In this document: in pieces, positions 22,324-32,574 of the stretch
How the letters are laid out: each line of letters starts with the position of its first letter
How positions within the stretch are numbered: position 1 is the stretch's first letter
Source of the DNA: Chelydra serpentina
Taxonomy: Eukaryota > Chordata > Testudines > Chelydridae
Assembly (NCBI GenBank): GCA_037349315.1
Contig: JBAIAC010000007.1
Location: 21,890,501 to 21,954,500, forward strand
Direction of reading: 5' to 3'
DNA length: 64,000 nt
Translations under genes and position numbers: made by a program
The notes under the pieces: model-generated
Databases searched by the model: none
What the model was told of the DNA's origin: nothing
What the model saw: only the letters and a program-made list of their open reading frames with translations

Positions 22324-23524
22324 GTAAGCGAGCCCAGGTGCCCCGTTCGTCCTCACCCAGTGGAGGGACGGATTGAGGTTGCCTGGCTATTTGTGTGCTC
22401 GATGAGCCAGCTGTAAACAGCGTTTGGGTCCCTGCCTCTCCGAAATGACTAGGAATCCCAGCGAAGTGTTGTCCCCCTGGCAATTCCTTGCCCTGGGTTA
22501 TGTCTATAGGACGCGGCTCACTCAGCCCCATTCTCATTTCAGATTCTTTGGCACGGGGGTTCTTTGTTTCGGGCTCAGAGGGGGATCTCGGGTTGGGTGG
22601 GTGTCAGCGGGAAGGGGGTGCACGTTTTTAACGGAGTGATCTGGTCTTGATATCTCCGTCCAATGCAAATAGTGTGGTCGTCTTCTCTCTAGGCTACGAG
22701 GGTACTGGGTCAGTCCTGATGTCGCCTGTGCCCCACCAGATGTTGCCGTATATGAACGTGGGCACCTTGTCCCGGACTGAGCTGCAGTTACTGAACCAGC
22801 TGCACTGCAGGAGGAAAAGACGACACCGAACTATCTTCACGGACGAGCAGCTGGAAGCTTTGGAAAACCTCTTCCAGGAAACTAAATACCCAGATGTGGG
22901 CACCAGGGAACAGCTGGCCAGGAGGGTGCATTTAAGAGAGGAAAAAGTGGAGGTATTTCCCCCTTTATATTTAAGAGTTAATTGAGTCTCAATTCCTAGT
23001 CTAGCTGCAGACATCGCTGCGCATTGTCCAAGGCAAGCTGATGGAAGAGCATGCAACAGGTTTAGAAGAGGGGCAAAAAGTTTAGCTCTTAAACGTACAG
23101 TACCCGTCTGCAATCGGGTAAATAAGACGATCACTCAGATAATTAGCTAATTTCGATACGCGATCACCCCTCTTTAAACCCAGTAAACCTTTAGTTTGAA
23201 ATATACCTAACCGACTGTAATTACTCTGCTTCTCCATGTAACCCGAACCAAAGCAAATCGAGTCAAAGATGTGCGTGCCACGCGAAACTGGTGTCACACG
23301 TACGGTCTGAAAAGGGGGCCTGTCTGAACAAAATGTTGTTACCATAATGATTTGATTTATTGCAATGACAGGTTTGGTTCAAGAACCGCCGGGCAAAATG
23401 GAGAAGGCAAAAGAGATCCTCTTCGGAGGAGTCAGAAAACGCACAGAAATGGAATAAAGCTTCCAAAACGTCCCCAGAAAAGAGGCAAGAAGAAGGGAAA
23501 AGTGATTTGGACTCCGATAGTTGA
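22002..23524 (+). CDS. GSC: Goosecoid homeobox protein (three exons)
   Basis: Exons 22002-22323, 22693-22952 and 23372-23524 join in frame to 735 bases, 244 residues plus stop, close to chicken GSC (about 245) and shorter than human (257). GSC is a nuclear transcriptional repressor of the Spemann organizer/anterior mesendoderm and later craniofacial tissue. Residues 5-13 (MFSIDNILA) are the engrailed-homology/GEH motif that recruits Groucho/TLE corepressors. The homeodomain is residues 149-208, with F8, L16, F20, W48, F49, N51 and R53 in place. Lys at homeodomain position 50 (residue 198) gives Bicoid-type TAATCC recognition. The C-terminal tail is Ser/Glu/Lys-rich and ends in an acidic DLDSDS. 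The Met at 22002 is chosen because the start MPAGMFS matches other vertebrate GSC proteins. Both introns are GT-AG, and no frame damage is seen. Confidence 0.97.
22324..22692 (+). other. GSC: GSC intron 1
   Basis: 369 bases, donor GTAAGC and acceptor with a pyrimidine tract, TCTTCTCTCTAG, ending at 22692. It splits the codon of Gly108 after its first base (phase 1). Confidence 0.93.
22693..22952 (+). CDS. GSC: GSC exon 2
   Basis: 260 bases encode the rest of Gly108 and residues 109-194: the proline-containing linker ([18 protein letters not shown]) and homeodomain positions 1-46, that is helices 1 and 2 and the start of helix 3. It ends on a codon boundary before Val195, so the DNA-recognition helix is split between exons 2 and 3, as in other GSC genes. 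Confidence 0.95.
22953..23371 (+). other. GSC: GSC intron 2
   Basis: 419 bases, phase 0, donor GTATTT at 22953 and acceptor TGACAG ending at 23371. The polypyrimidine tract near the acceptor is weak (TTTGATTTATTGCAATGACAG), but the exon that follows is unambiguous. Confidence 0.92.
23372..23524 (+). CDS. GSC: GSC exon 3 (coding part)
   Basis: It encodes residues 195-244. It starts with the recognition helix [15 protein letters not shown], including K50 and N51 of the homeodomain, then a hydrophilic Ser/Glu/Lys tail ending DLDSDS and TGA at 23522-23524. Confidence 0.95.
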   Translation, partial: VWFKNRRAKWRRQKRSSSEESENAQKWNKASKTSPEKRQEEGKSDLDSDS

Positions 23525-23680
23525 TACCTTGCAAACGGACCCTTGTCGTGGACTGTGGGACTTGCACAAGAGGATGCTACTTGCACACACTCTGCCTTGT
23601 TGGAGGGAAAAGAGATCTGTATATAGTGTACATTACCCCGAGGTGATTGTAAATAAAATAAGTTGCGGAGGTGTTGCACA
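23525..23680 (+). other. GSC: Likely GSC 3' untranslated region
   Basis: A short 3' UTR of about 150 bases runs up to the poly(A) signal at 23652. It contains TGTATATA at 23618-23625, which fits the Pumilio-binding element UGUANAUA. A longer transcript cannot be excluded. Confidence 0.6.
23652..23657 (+). terminator. GSC polyadenylation signal
   Basis: A canonical AATAAA 128 bases after the stop codon is followed by GT-rich sequence (GTTGCGGAGGTGTTG) at 23662-23676, as expected for a cleavage and polyadenylation site. Confidence 0.75.
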
Positions 23681-23689
23681 GGTATACAC

Positions 23690-24200
23690 CAGCCCCTTTA
23701 TTGATCTTTGTTCTATTTATAGTTACTTTAAGTCCGATGGTGGCGACATATTTTTCCTTAGTTTAGAAAAAGGGGCCTATGCAGTTATTTATTTACCCGG
23801 GTTTGACTAGTTTGGAAAGAGTGGAAGACACGGTGTTGTAAAGGGTGCCTCTTTGTAACTGATTAATCCCTAATTTCAGCGTGTGAAGTGATAAATTTAT
23901 CACCAGGGGCGAGACACGATTAAAAAAGGAAGCAAAACTTTTTATTTTTTCAATACGGGCCGCGGAAGAAATCCAGCTGTGAACAGATGCAAATGTCTAA
24001 ATGCACTGTAACTTCGAATACGCTTTGGTGGGTTTCCTTCACTAGTGGTTACTATCGTCCCGGAGCGGTACCATTAAGCGCAGAGGCTGATGGTTCTGTA
24101 CAAGGAGCGCCTAGCAACCGTTTTGTTAGCTGAGCTTGTCTGCAAAGCTCCCCAAGCCCTCATATTCCAACCAGGGTGATTAACGTTAGCCTTAGGCGCT
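23690..24200. other. Sequence between GSC and the downstream GC island
   Basis: Mixed composition, no ORF with recognisable content and no repeat recognised. Its lack of repeats resembles the upstream flank of GSC. Confidence 0.5.
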
Positions 24201-25340
24201 AGTAGCAGTTTGTAAACGGGCACTGGGTTACATGCCCGCCTGCGGGAGCGAGTGTGGGCCGCTCTGGAAGGGCGGGAATGCCCGCCCCAGAACGCATGGC
24301 CATTTTCAGAGCAGATGCTTGGCCTTGTGAAAGTCATAAGCTATGGTGAACCCCCCGATATTTCGGTAACAGCCTCAAGCGAGCAGGGGCAGGAGCTGTG
24401 CGCCGCCAGAGCCCAGGGCGGGGACACCGGCTAACACGTTGTATGTAAATATGGCCCGGCCCCCGCCCCTGGAGAGGGGCACAGGAGGGGCCGGGTGGGG
24501 TGAGTGCTCCCCTCGCGGCTGCGGGCTGGCGCCCGGGGAGCGCTCTGTGGATTCGGCTCAGCCAGGAGGGCGCGTTGGGTTGGTTCGCTCTCACCGCGCC
24601 TGAGGCTGGGAGGTGGCGGCCTGGGTTAGGCCGGACAGGCCCGCGGGCCTGACTGAGCCGGGGAGCTGCGTCTTAGCAGCCTGCAGCCAGCCCTGCCCTC
24701 TAGCCCCTGGCCCGGCTCCGGCCGGGCGCTCTCCGCTCCGCTCGCCACGCACCCCGCAGCCCTCGGCAGCTGCCGCCTCCCGGCAGAGGCGCGGGCAGCA
24801 GCTCAGCACCCCACCCTGCGGCGCAGCGGGCCCCGCGCCGAGCACCCCCGCCGGCTGCCCGCAGGGACACGGGGGCAGAGCGTGGCTCGAGAGCCGGGTG
24901 GGCCCCGCTTTCCCGCCGGCGAGCTGCGCCCCACGTGCTGGCAGCTCTAAACCATCCCCAGGGAGGCGCCTGCTCCCAGCCCGTTCCCCGGGGGCGGAGA
25001 GGCGCCGCTCCCTGCCGGGGTTGTTTCGTGTGCGCCATGCGCTGGCAGGGGCTCTCCCGCGCTGCTAGCCTCCGCCAGCGCCGCTCGCAGGTGCGGGGAG
25101 CCCGGGGCGCGCCTGACCCTAGGGGTCGTGTCCTGGCAGGGGCGGCAGGTGTGACGGCCCCGCTCCGAAGCGCCCCATTTCCAGCGCCTGTGGGTGAGGA
25201 GGGCCCTTGGCTCATTGAGTAACGTGTCCTGCGAGCCTGGGGGGGACGCAGGCGGGGCGAGCACCTGGAGAGCTGGCCTGCGGGTCTGCCCAGCGCTGCT
25301 TCGCCGCGGGGCTGGCTCAGGGCTGCAGAGCAGCCGGGAG
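24200..25340. promoter_or_regulatory. Second GC-rich/CpG island downstream of GSC
   Basis: About 1.1 kb is extremely GC-rich and CpG-dense, starting about 0.7 kb past the GSC stop codon. Long ORFs exist on both strands, but they are what high GC produces: their proteins are Arg/Pro/Ala-rich without any recognisable domain. A 'TATGTAAATATGGCC' motif at about 24441-24455 resembles an octamer/TATA-like site. It may be the promoter or first exon of an unannotated transcript, or an orphan island belonging to the GSC regulatory domain. Confidence 0.55.
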
Positions 25341-26164
25341 AAAACTTTCAGCTCGGGCCACGTTACTTGCCATGGCTTCAAACTCAAAGCGATCAGAGAG
25401 ACAAAGTAGGTGAGGTAATGACTCTTATTGGACTAACTACTTATCCTGGGGGGACGGGACCCACAGGGCTACAACTACACAGCATATAATAGTGATTTGA
25501 TCCTTTATTCTGCCAGTGGCGTCATGTTTTGCAATGCAATATTTGTGAATCAATTCGCTCAGCTCCTCTGTACTCTCACAAACCAGAGTGGAACTAGAAG
25601 CGATGGCACTAGGAAATATTTTCAGGTAAAGCAAATCTAGCCTTTCCCTTGTTGTTTGATTTCCCGGCTCCCCTCTCTCTTGCTTTCAGGAGAGAGATGC
25701 TCCTTTGAGTTTCCAACCAGTTTGTCGTTGATGATCCCCATTTATGAGAGCTATCTCACTACTTGCTATTGATACAACTCTGATAAGTCACATACAAGAG
25801 GAGTTATGAACTGACCTAGGGGATATTTTGTAGGAAGGTGCTAGTCACTCTTTACCCCACAGAGACAACAGAATCATAATTGATCTACAGAGGCTTCCTG
25901 ATCTCCTTGTTTTGCTCTGTTTGTGCAGGCCTCACAGTGGTCCACTCCGCCCCTTAAGGTCACTTCCATTTGTGTTAATTTCCCCCATGCCTGCTACCTG
26001 AGACACCCAACCCCATTGTCCTCATCCCTGTTGAGTCACGCAGCCATCTCCCACCCAGATATGCTTCCCCTGCCATCTGTAGCCTTGTTTAGAACGGATC
26101 TTTTCCCTCAAAAGTTCCAAGCATTGCTACCACCAGATCAGCTCCACGGGTGAGAGCAAAGGTA

Positions 26165-26292
26165 AACCCACTAGTGTAGACAATGTGAGCTGGTAGTCCC
26201 ACCATTGCTCCCACTGGTGCAGCTGCCCAGGTGGTGGCAACAGTGGGTAATTTTAGCAGGGGGTGGTGGTGGGCAAAGGTAGTATAGACATT
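26165..26292. repeat. MITE-like fragment
   Basis: The ends 'AGTGTAGACAATG' and 'AGTATAGACATTCT' in opposite orientation enclose a segment with 'CCCACCATTGCTCCCACTGG'. This resembles the GTCTACACT class of MITEs. Diverged, so tentative. Confidence 0.35.
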
Positions 26293-28689
26293 CTAAGACT
26301 TGTGCTCAATCATCTTCCTCCATTCATGATACACTCAAGTTTTCCTATGTGTGTTCCTAACTGGCTTCCTCTATATCAGAATTTATTTAAATTTCCCACT
26401 GTGGAAGTACCATGGTGCAGCTCTGTTGGTGTTAGTGCAACAGTTGGCAATTTCCCAAAAATTGCCAGTAAAGACAAGATTCCTGGACTCTCCCTAGGGA
26501 AGAGAAGGAGACGCTGATCCTGCCTTTCCCACTGAAGAGAAGAAGCAAACGGGGTACCATTTCCCAACTGATGCTTCCCCATCAATGCAGTAAGTGTGTG
26601 CAGAGCTAATGTTATGCTTCTAAAAGCACAGCAATAACACACCAGACATGTACATTACCTATGTAAAACTGGATTGAGTGTACAGCTCAGCATCACTGAA
26701 ACTAGGTTGCAAAATGTGGGAAGTGGTGGTTTGTGTGGGGAGTTGTTTTTTGGTAAGGTATATGCAGAAAGCCTAATTGGATGGATGTTTAATTTCCCCC
26801 CACCCCAATATATTTAGCCAATATTATGTTTTAGTGGGAATGTTCATGCTGCATGTAATAGTGAGATATAGAGGAAAAGGTAGTGTAGCCTTGATTTTGC
26901 AAATGTTTATGCACTGTCTTAACTTTACACATGTAATCAGTCCCACCGACGACTTGTTATTGGAGTTAGCTTGAGAGTAAAAATGACTTTGAATGGGTAA
27001 AGTATGCCTTTTAAAAAATATGTATTTTATTAAAATGGCTTGCTAATTCTTGACAAGAGAGGGTACTATTGGCTTGATCCTTCAAACACCAAAACACGTT
27101 TAACTTCATACATGTGAATACTTTCATTAACGTTAATAGCATACATATTATTAAAAAATCTCATTGAAAGTCAGTTTAAGTCCTGAACTAAGCCATGTGG
27201 GTTACATTCTTAAAGGTGACCTTTAAGAAGGGAGAAGGGGGAATTTTTCTTCATTATGTGTAAAGAAAGCCTGAACGCTTATTTTGTAGCCATGTTTTTA
27301 CAGCAGAAAATCTTGTTTAGCCTGCAGGACTGATTGCTGGAGAACTAGTGAAATGAGGGCATCACAAGAATCAAGAGAGTGAGTGGCTGAGCAATTAAGA
27401 GAGATGGAGACTTTTTTAGTCAAACGCCTTAACGCTCCTTGGTTTAAATTCTTACTCATGTTAAATAGTATCTTACTCCATGAATAGTTACATTGACTTA
27501 GATGACACAATGTTTGGAGAAAGATGTAAGTAGGAGTGGCAGAATCTGTCCCTTTATGTTTGGTTTAACAGCTTTCAGTGATGAGCGCAAACAATATTTC
27601 TCGTCAGAGACATCCAGCACGGCCTCCAGCAAAACTAGGAGTGATCAAAATTGATATTCCTGCTATTTGTAAGGAAAAAACAAGTGTGTCTGTGTAATCT
27701 TAAGAACAAAAAACCGTTCAGAGCCTCTTTATGCATTACAAATAGGCTTGGAAGGATTAGATCATAACATTTTAACAGTAAATCTTGACTTTACCATAGC
27801 ACAAAAACTGATAAAAATAGTTCCATTGATGATAATTGAAATGGAAAAGATAGGCGAAGTCAGAAAAATATCGCTTTTGAACTTCGTAGAGTGTGATTTA
27901 GGATATTTGCTTTGTATATTTTGACATGTGATGTTTGACAGTTTGTATTTTAACAGTTATAAAGCTTTAACTTTTTCAGTCTCAGCATCTACAGTCATTA
28001 CATTATTGTCTGACTCTCCCCATAATTTCCCACAGTTGTGAAAATTTAGATTGGCTTTGTGCGACCGTGAAAATTTAAATAGGTAAAAATGGAAAAATGC
28101 TTATAACAGATATTATCCATCAAAATTATATTTTAAAAAAAGGGAATTCTGCAAAGCCTAATCATAAAGGGGGTTAGAAAAAGATCAATTTTTAAAAATT
28201 CTCTGTAGGTCCCCTTTAAATTCTTCTAAGTAGAGTAGTCAAGATTTGACCCTAAATATTTTAATCTCTTTCCTGTGTATTATGGTGGAAACTCCACAAA
28301 TTAACAAGACAGTTTTGCACCAGTTCAGAGAACCTTCAGTTTCTATTGGTGTAGTAGCTAAAACAAGAGGGATCTGAATCTCCTGCTGCAGGATACAAGT
28401 GGGTACCATGGAAGCTCTAAATACCTGCACAGAAAGGCACATTCTGTTTTCAGTTACATTGACTTCGAAGGAATTACTCCATTGTCATACTGATATAACT
28501 GCAAATATAATTTAGCTCTGTGGAGCACTAACAAATTATAGGAAGTACATGAGGGACATAGATAATTAGGTCCTATATTCATACAAATATACTAATTAGT
28601 ATTTTGCACTTCTCCCTCTGTTCCCTGATATGTATGGGGATAATCCTGTCAAAGTTAATGGGAATGATGTTCACATATCTGAGAGTGTG

Positions 28690-28900
28690 ACTAAACCCAA
28701 GGATCTCAAATTGCTTTACAAACATCAATTAGGAGAGGCTTGCATAGTCAGGATGGGGAAGAGTGAGGCACATGAGGGATATAACTCCTGGGAGTTAGTT
28801 GCCTAAATATCTTTGTGAATCCCATCCACCGTGGGTAAGCAACTTGCTCAGGATGACACAGGAAGTCTGTGGCAGACCCAAAAATAGAGCCTGATCTCAC
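28690..28900 (-). repeat. MIR-like ancient SINE fragment
   Basis: It has 'CAAATTGCTTTACAAACATCAATTA' at the left and 'AGCAACTTGCTCAGGATGACACAGGAAGTCTGTGGCAGA' type order further right, as in a reversed MIR core. Confidence 0.45.
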
Positions 28901-28903
28901 TTA

Positions 28904-29225
28904 AGCCCTATCTTGATGAGCAAAAAGGCTGCTTTCAATTTTGGCCTGATTTACACCTGAAAATTAGATCACCCTAGTTACATCCTCATGGCTGTGAAGA
29001 ATTTTGCGCCCTGTGCAACATGGCTATATCGACCTATTCCCCCACTGTAGATGCAGCTAGATCAATGGAAGAATTCTTCCATTGACCTAGCTACTGTCCC
29101 ATGGAGAAGTGGATTTACTACAGCATAGGAAAAACCCCTTCCGTCACTGTAGGAAGCGTTTACACTACAGCACTACAGTGGCACATCTGGAGTGCAGTAG
29201 CTGTGCCGCAGCAGTGTAGACATGA
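28904..29225. mobile_element. Harbinger-like MITE with a perfect internal palindrome
   Basis: The right end reads GCAGTGTAGACATGACTG. The interior has the 'GACCTAGCTACTG...GGATTTACTACA...AGCGTTTACACTACAGC' order characteristic of a turtle MITE family. TCAATGGAAGAATTCTTCCATTGA type sequence at 29062-29085 is a perfect 24-bp palindrome centred on an EcoRI-like GAATTC. The left end is diverged. Confidence 0.55.
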
Positions 29226-29890
29226 CTGAAAAGTCCTGTTAACATTTGTTAAGGTGCAGGCCAACGTGCCTGAAGCCATAGGGTAGCCAAGACGGGGATG
29301 CTTACGCTGGTGGACTCCTTTGTCTTTAATGAAGTCACTCATGATTTACACCAGTGTGGGTTAGTTCACAGTCAGTGCCCACATCTCATGTTTTTGTTAC
29401 AACACTATCCTTTCTCCCTGACCTATTACATTGAAATAATTTCTAAATAATTTTCATTATACAATAAAAATGATCAAAAAGGAAATTAATAATTTGTTAT
29501 TAAGGGAGGAAGGCATATAAAGGGGCAGTGATGTGTTACTGCTTCCACTATTTCCCCTTGCCCCCTTTTTTGAATAATGGTATAGACGTGTTGCTATTTT
29601 TCAAGCTTGTCAACATCGTGGAGGGCGGAGAATTATTTCAGACAGTACTAAGGAGCATGGATAGAAATAATCACATAACATTAAGAAAAGGAAAATGTAG
29701 AGCAAATGTCAAGACAAACTTCTTGATGGTGAGATGTGTTCATGTGTTGAATATTCTTGCAGGGGACGTTTAAGACTAGAATGGAGCAAACTCTAGTAAA
29801 GGTATAATATGGAAGCATTATGCTGAATGGAGATGGTTTAGGTAATCTAATAGGTCTTTTCCAACTCTGACTCCTCTGATATATATCTCT
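29226..29890. other. Intergenic stretch, no gene seen
   Basis: No gene or clear repeat recognised. A short segment near 29860-29885 ('CTAATAGGTCTTTTCCAACTCTGACTCC') resembles the 3' tail of a CR1-related element. Confidence 0.45.
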
Positions 29891-29898
29891 GTCTATCT

Positions 29899-30732
29899 CA
29901 GGCCAGCACAACTCGTAAAGCGACGAGGGCCATATTACTCCAAAGAAAACAGCTGAGGGCCGAAACCCCCCGGCCCCGCGGAAACACCCTCCCAGTGCCA
30001 CCCGCCCTGCGGAAACAACCCCTCCTTCCCCAGCGCTGGGGTGTGGAAGCCTGTAGAGGGGGAAAGAAACAGCGTGCATGACCAGATCACAGCAGTAAAA
30101 TGGTGCCTCCCTGCTCGGCCCCACCATCACACCCCTCTTTACCCCCCCAGGGCCCAGGGGTCACTATATTACTGCACACAACAGTCAATCGATGCAGTTG
30201 TAGATAAATCTCTACATTATGCATTTTTGTATAACTTTTATATGACTTTGTATTGAACCTTGGTAATATGTTATAGCGGGCCTCTAAGGTAGTATAATTA
30301 AGGTAAAAGAAAAATGTCTTTTTGCTAGAAGTAGAATAAGATCTTTCCCCCACTTTGTATTCAGTTGCCCTGTTGAATGAATGAGGCGTGCATGAGGAAG
30401 GCGTGGAAGGCAGGCACCTCCAGACAGCTGCAACCCTTGGAGAGGGGATGGGAACCAGACCAAGGACAATCAAACTTGTCAAGGGGGCTGACTAGAGAAG
30501 AGCAGACATACTGACGACCTCGGGGATTAGAAGCAAGCACCTTCCTTTGGGAACACCCTCTTTGCAGCATTGGGACAACCCCCAGCCCAGAGACAAGCAG
30601 CAAAAAGGACCAATGGACACAGTCCTAGATCTTGGGCCGCACAGTGAGCCCACCTATTCACCCCCCCGCGGGCCGCACAGTGAGCCCACACGGGCCGCAT
30701 GCGGCCCCCGGGCCGCGTGTTGTGCAGGCCTG
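29899..30732. mobile_element. Composite hAT element with exact 8-bp target duplication
   Basis: The element starts CAGGCCAGCACAACTCG and ends GTTGTGCAGGCCTG. It is flanked by GTCTATCT at 29891-29898 and 30733-30740. It is the same family as 60973-61520: the first about 310 bp and the last about 80 bp align, including 'GGGCCATATTACTCCAAAGA' and the 'GGGCCGCATGCGGCCC' palindrome near the right end. The middle (about 30213-30633) differs completely from the other copy. A 20-bp block, GGGCCGCACAGTGAGCCCAC, occurs twice (30634-30653 and 30670-30689), so the interior was replaced or rearranged. Confidence 0.8.
30213..30633. repeat. Foreign segment inside the hAT element, unclassified
   Basis: About 420 bp here has no counterpart in the sister copy at 61 kb. 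It contains a T-rich start, 'GTAGAATAAGATC' and a purine-rich middle, with no ORF of interest. It may be a fragment of an LTR or another captured repeat. I cannot classify it. Confidence 0.4.
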
Positions 30733-30993
30733 GTCTATCTAATCCATGCTCTGTTAGCATATTCATCATCTGAGTTTTAAGTGATGGGAATGTTTTTTTA
30801 ATCATTGTGGTAATCAGTGTTAGAAAGTACAAGCCAGATTCTCAGCTGGTGCAAATCAAAAGACACCATCTGAGAATCTTGACCCTACTTTATATTTTCA
30901 CTAGTATTTGAGTTAACTCTGTTCAAAGCTTCACCTTGACTGGATCCCAAGAACATAAACTATATCAGCTTTGTTTTACAAATGTCTTATGAA

Positions 30994-31150
30994 CAGGGCC
31001 AGCTCCAGCTTTTCGGCTGCCCCAAGCAAAAAAAATGGCTGCCTCCGAAGTGCCGAAGCAAAAAAACAACAACGCTGCCCCAGAATCCCCAGACTGCCGC
31101 CCCCTACAGGCCCCCTATGCTTGGCCGTCTGGTGCCTGGAGCTGGCCCTG
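30994..31150. mobile_element. Short non-autonomous hAT element with exact 8-bp target duplication
   Basis: The 157-bp sibling of the element at 3821-4022 starts CAGGGCCAGCTCCAG and ends CTGGAGCTGGCCCTG, a perfect 15-bp inverted repeat. It is flanked by CTTATGAA at 30986-30993 and 31151-31158. The shared interior 'GCCCCAGAATCCCCAGACTG' confirms the family. Confidence 0.88.
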
Positions 31151-31658
31151 CTTATGAAACAAAGACATATTTGAAGTAGTGGAAGTTATAGAAAAATTAC
31201 AGCATTTTAAGGTAGACAGGATACTGGGCTAGATTAAACATTGGTCTGAGCCAGTATGGCCATTCTTATGGACTCTAAAATTGTACCTGAATGCTTGCAT
31301 GTGTAGATATTTTTTGTGCTACATTTGCATATGTGTCCTCTAATTGAGTATTTGGATCATTAGCTAATTAGTACGCCACAAAAATCTGTTGCCTATACAT
31401 GCAACTTTAGAGACTCTCATGGAAAATTTCGCTGTCACTTTATTTTAAATCACGTTTACTAGAAATGGGCCCAAGGCACAAAATTCAGACCTTGAATACC
31501 CACAAATGTGCGTGTGTTTATTTGTAATACTAGTAATGATTAGAATAATTCTCTTGATTACACTGTCTTCAGGGATTTTTCTAGCACCTGTCATATCATA
31601 ATCTCAAAGTGCTTTGCTAACATTTAGGGCCAGATCGTGACCCCTGACTACCCTCCTT

Positions 31659-31705
31659 CTGCCTTCTTCCCCTGTACAGGAGTTCTGTACAGGGGAAGAA
31701 GGCAG
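31659..31705. repeat. Perfect 21-bp inverted repeat with 5-base loop
   Basis: CTGCCTTCTTCCCCTGTACA(G) at 31659-31679 is the exact reverse complement of 31685-31705; the loop is GAGTT. It lies in a segment starting 'AGGGCCAGATCGTGACCC', a start seen in short fold-back repeats elsewhere in sauropsids. Confidence 0.85.
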
Positions 31706-31960
31706 CATAAGGAACCCTGTTACTCCTCTACATGGGCTAGGCTCCTTGCATGGAGCAATGCAGGCAGGTACAGCAGCCTCCAAAGGACTTCTCTTCCCCT
31801 TCCTGTGCATGTGGGTGGAGCCTTGGCTCTACCTTATCTATATGTTTGCTAGCACAGCCAAGATGGCACACCAGGGAAGTAATCTGTGTCACGTTTAGGG
31901 CTGGTGCAGATTCCTTCTCCCCCAGAAGAAGTGGGGAACCAGGAGCCAGATTGTCACTTC

Positions 31961-32522
31961 AAATAAGTCTATACTGCAATGTATGCCCAGGGTTAGTAGA
32001 ACTCAAATTAGCAGACCCTGGGTTTGTTAAGATAGAGCTTGAGCTTCTACACTCATTTGTAACTTCAGGTTAGGAATTGTTGAACCCTGGGTCCCAATCT
32101 GGGGCTTCAACATCTACACCATATTAAGCAGGCCCAAATCCAGCCACCCAGACTCCCTAGCGCCCTCACAAAATGTGGTTGCCTAGCCCTTTGTTCATGC
32201 TGCAGTGTGAGAGAACTTGACTGTCCACCAAACTTGACTGTCCAGAGAACAAATGAGGTCAGATCATGGGATTGCGGGATACATTTTGGTGGACTCCGAG
32301 AGCATGAGTCCAGTGGGGCTGTGTCTGCACTGCAAAGCAACAGGACTTGAACCCTGTATCCCGGCTTTACTAAGGCTTGGACCCTCTCCCTCTTGTGGGG
32401 TCCTAGGACCCTAGGTTCAAGCCTTGGGTTAGCACGATTTGTGTGTAGATGGAAGCGGGGTGGGGGGTAGACTGGAGTCTGAATTTGAATTTTGGGGCTT
32501 ACATTGCAGTGTAGACATACCC
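31961..32522. mobile_element. Harbinger-like MITE, about 560 bp
   Basis: The left end AAATAAGTCTATACTGCAAT and the right end read in reverse, GGGTATGTCTACACTGCAAT, match closely and continue through 'GTATGCCC'/'GTAAGCCCC' and 'CTCAAATTAGCAGACCC'/'TTCAAATTCAGACTCC'. TTA follows on the right (32523-32525). There is no transposase; the interior is noncoding. Confidence 0.6.
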
Positions 32523-32574
32523 TTAGAGTCCCAGTCTAGTTCTCAGGCTACTCTTGGGGCGGTGTATCTATGTA

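Larger units (their letters stand above)
21830..22880. promoter_or_regulatory. CpG island over GSC leader and exons 1-2
   Basis: GC-rich sequence with frequent CG dinucleotides covers the leader, exon 1, intron 1 and part of exon 2, set in AT-rich surroundings. Islands over the 5' part of developmental regulators are typical Polycomb/Trithorax targets. Boundaries are judged by eye. Confidence 0.6.
25400..28900. other. Intergenic stretch, no gene seen
   Basis: AT-rich DNA downstream of the GC island. A MITE-like fragment lies near 26165-26292 ('CTAGTGTAGACAATG' and 'AGTATAGACATTC' at its ends), and an old MIR-like fragment lies at about 28690-28900. Nothing else is recognised. Confidence 0.5.

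Noticed and set aside
24613..25215. Long ORFs on both strands of the GC island (151 and 171 codons)
   Set aside because: Low-complexity Arg/Pro/Ala/Gly composition, overlapping ORFs on opposite strands, no domain, and no splice structure I could support. High GC content alone explains them.
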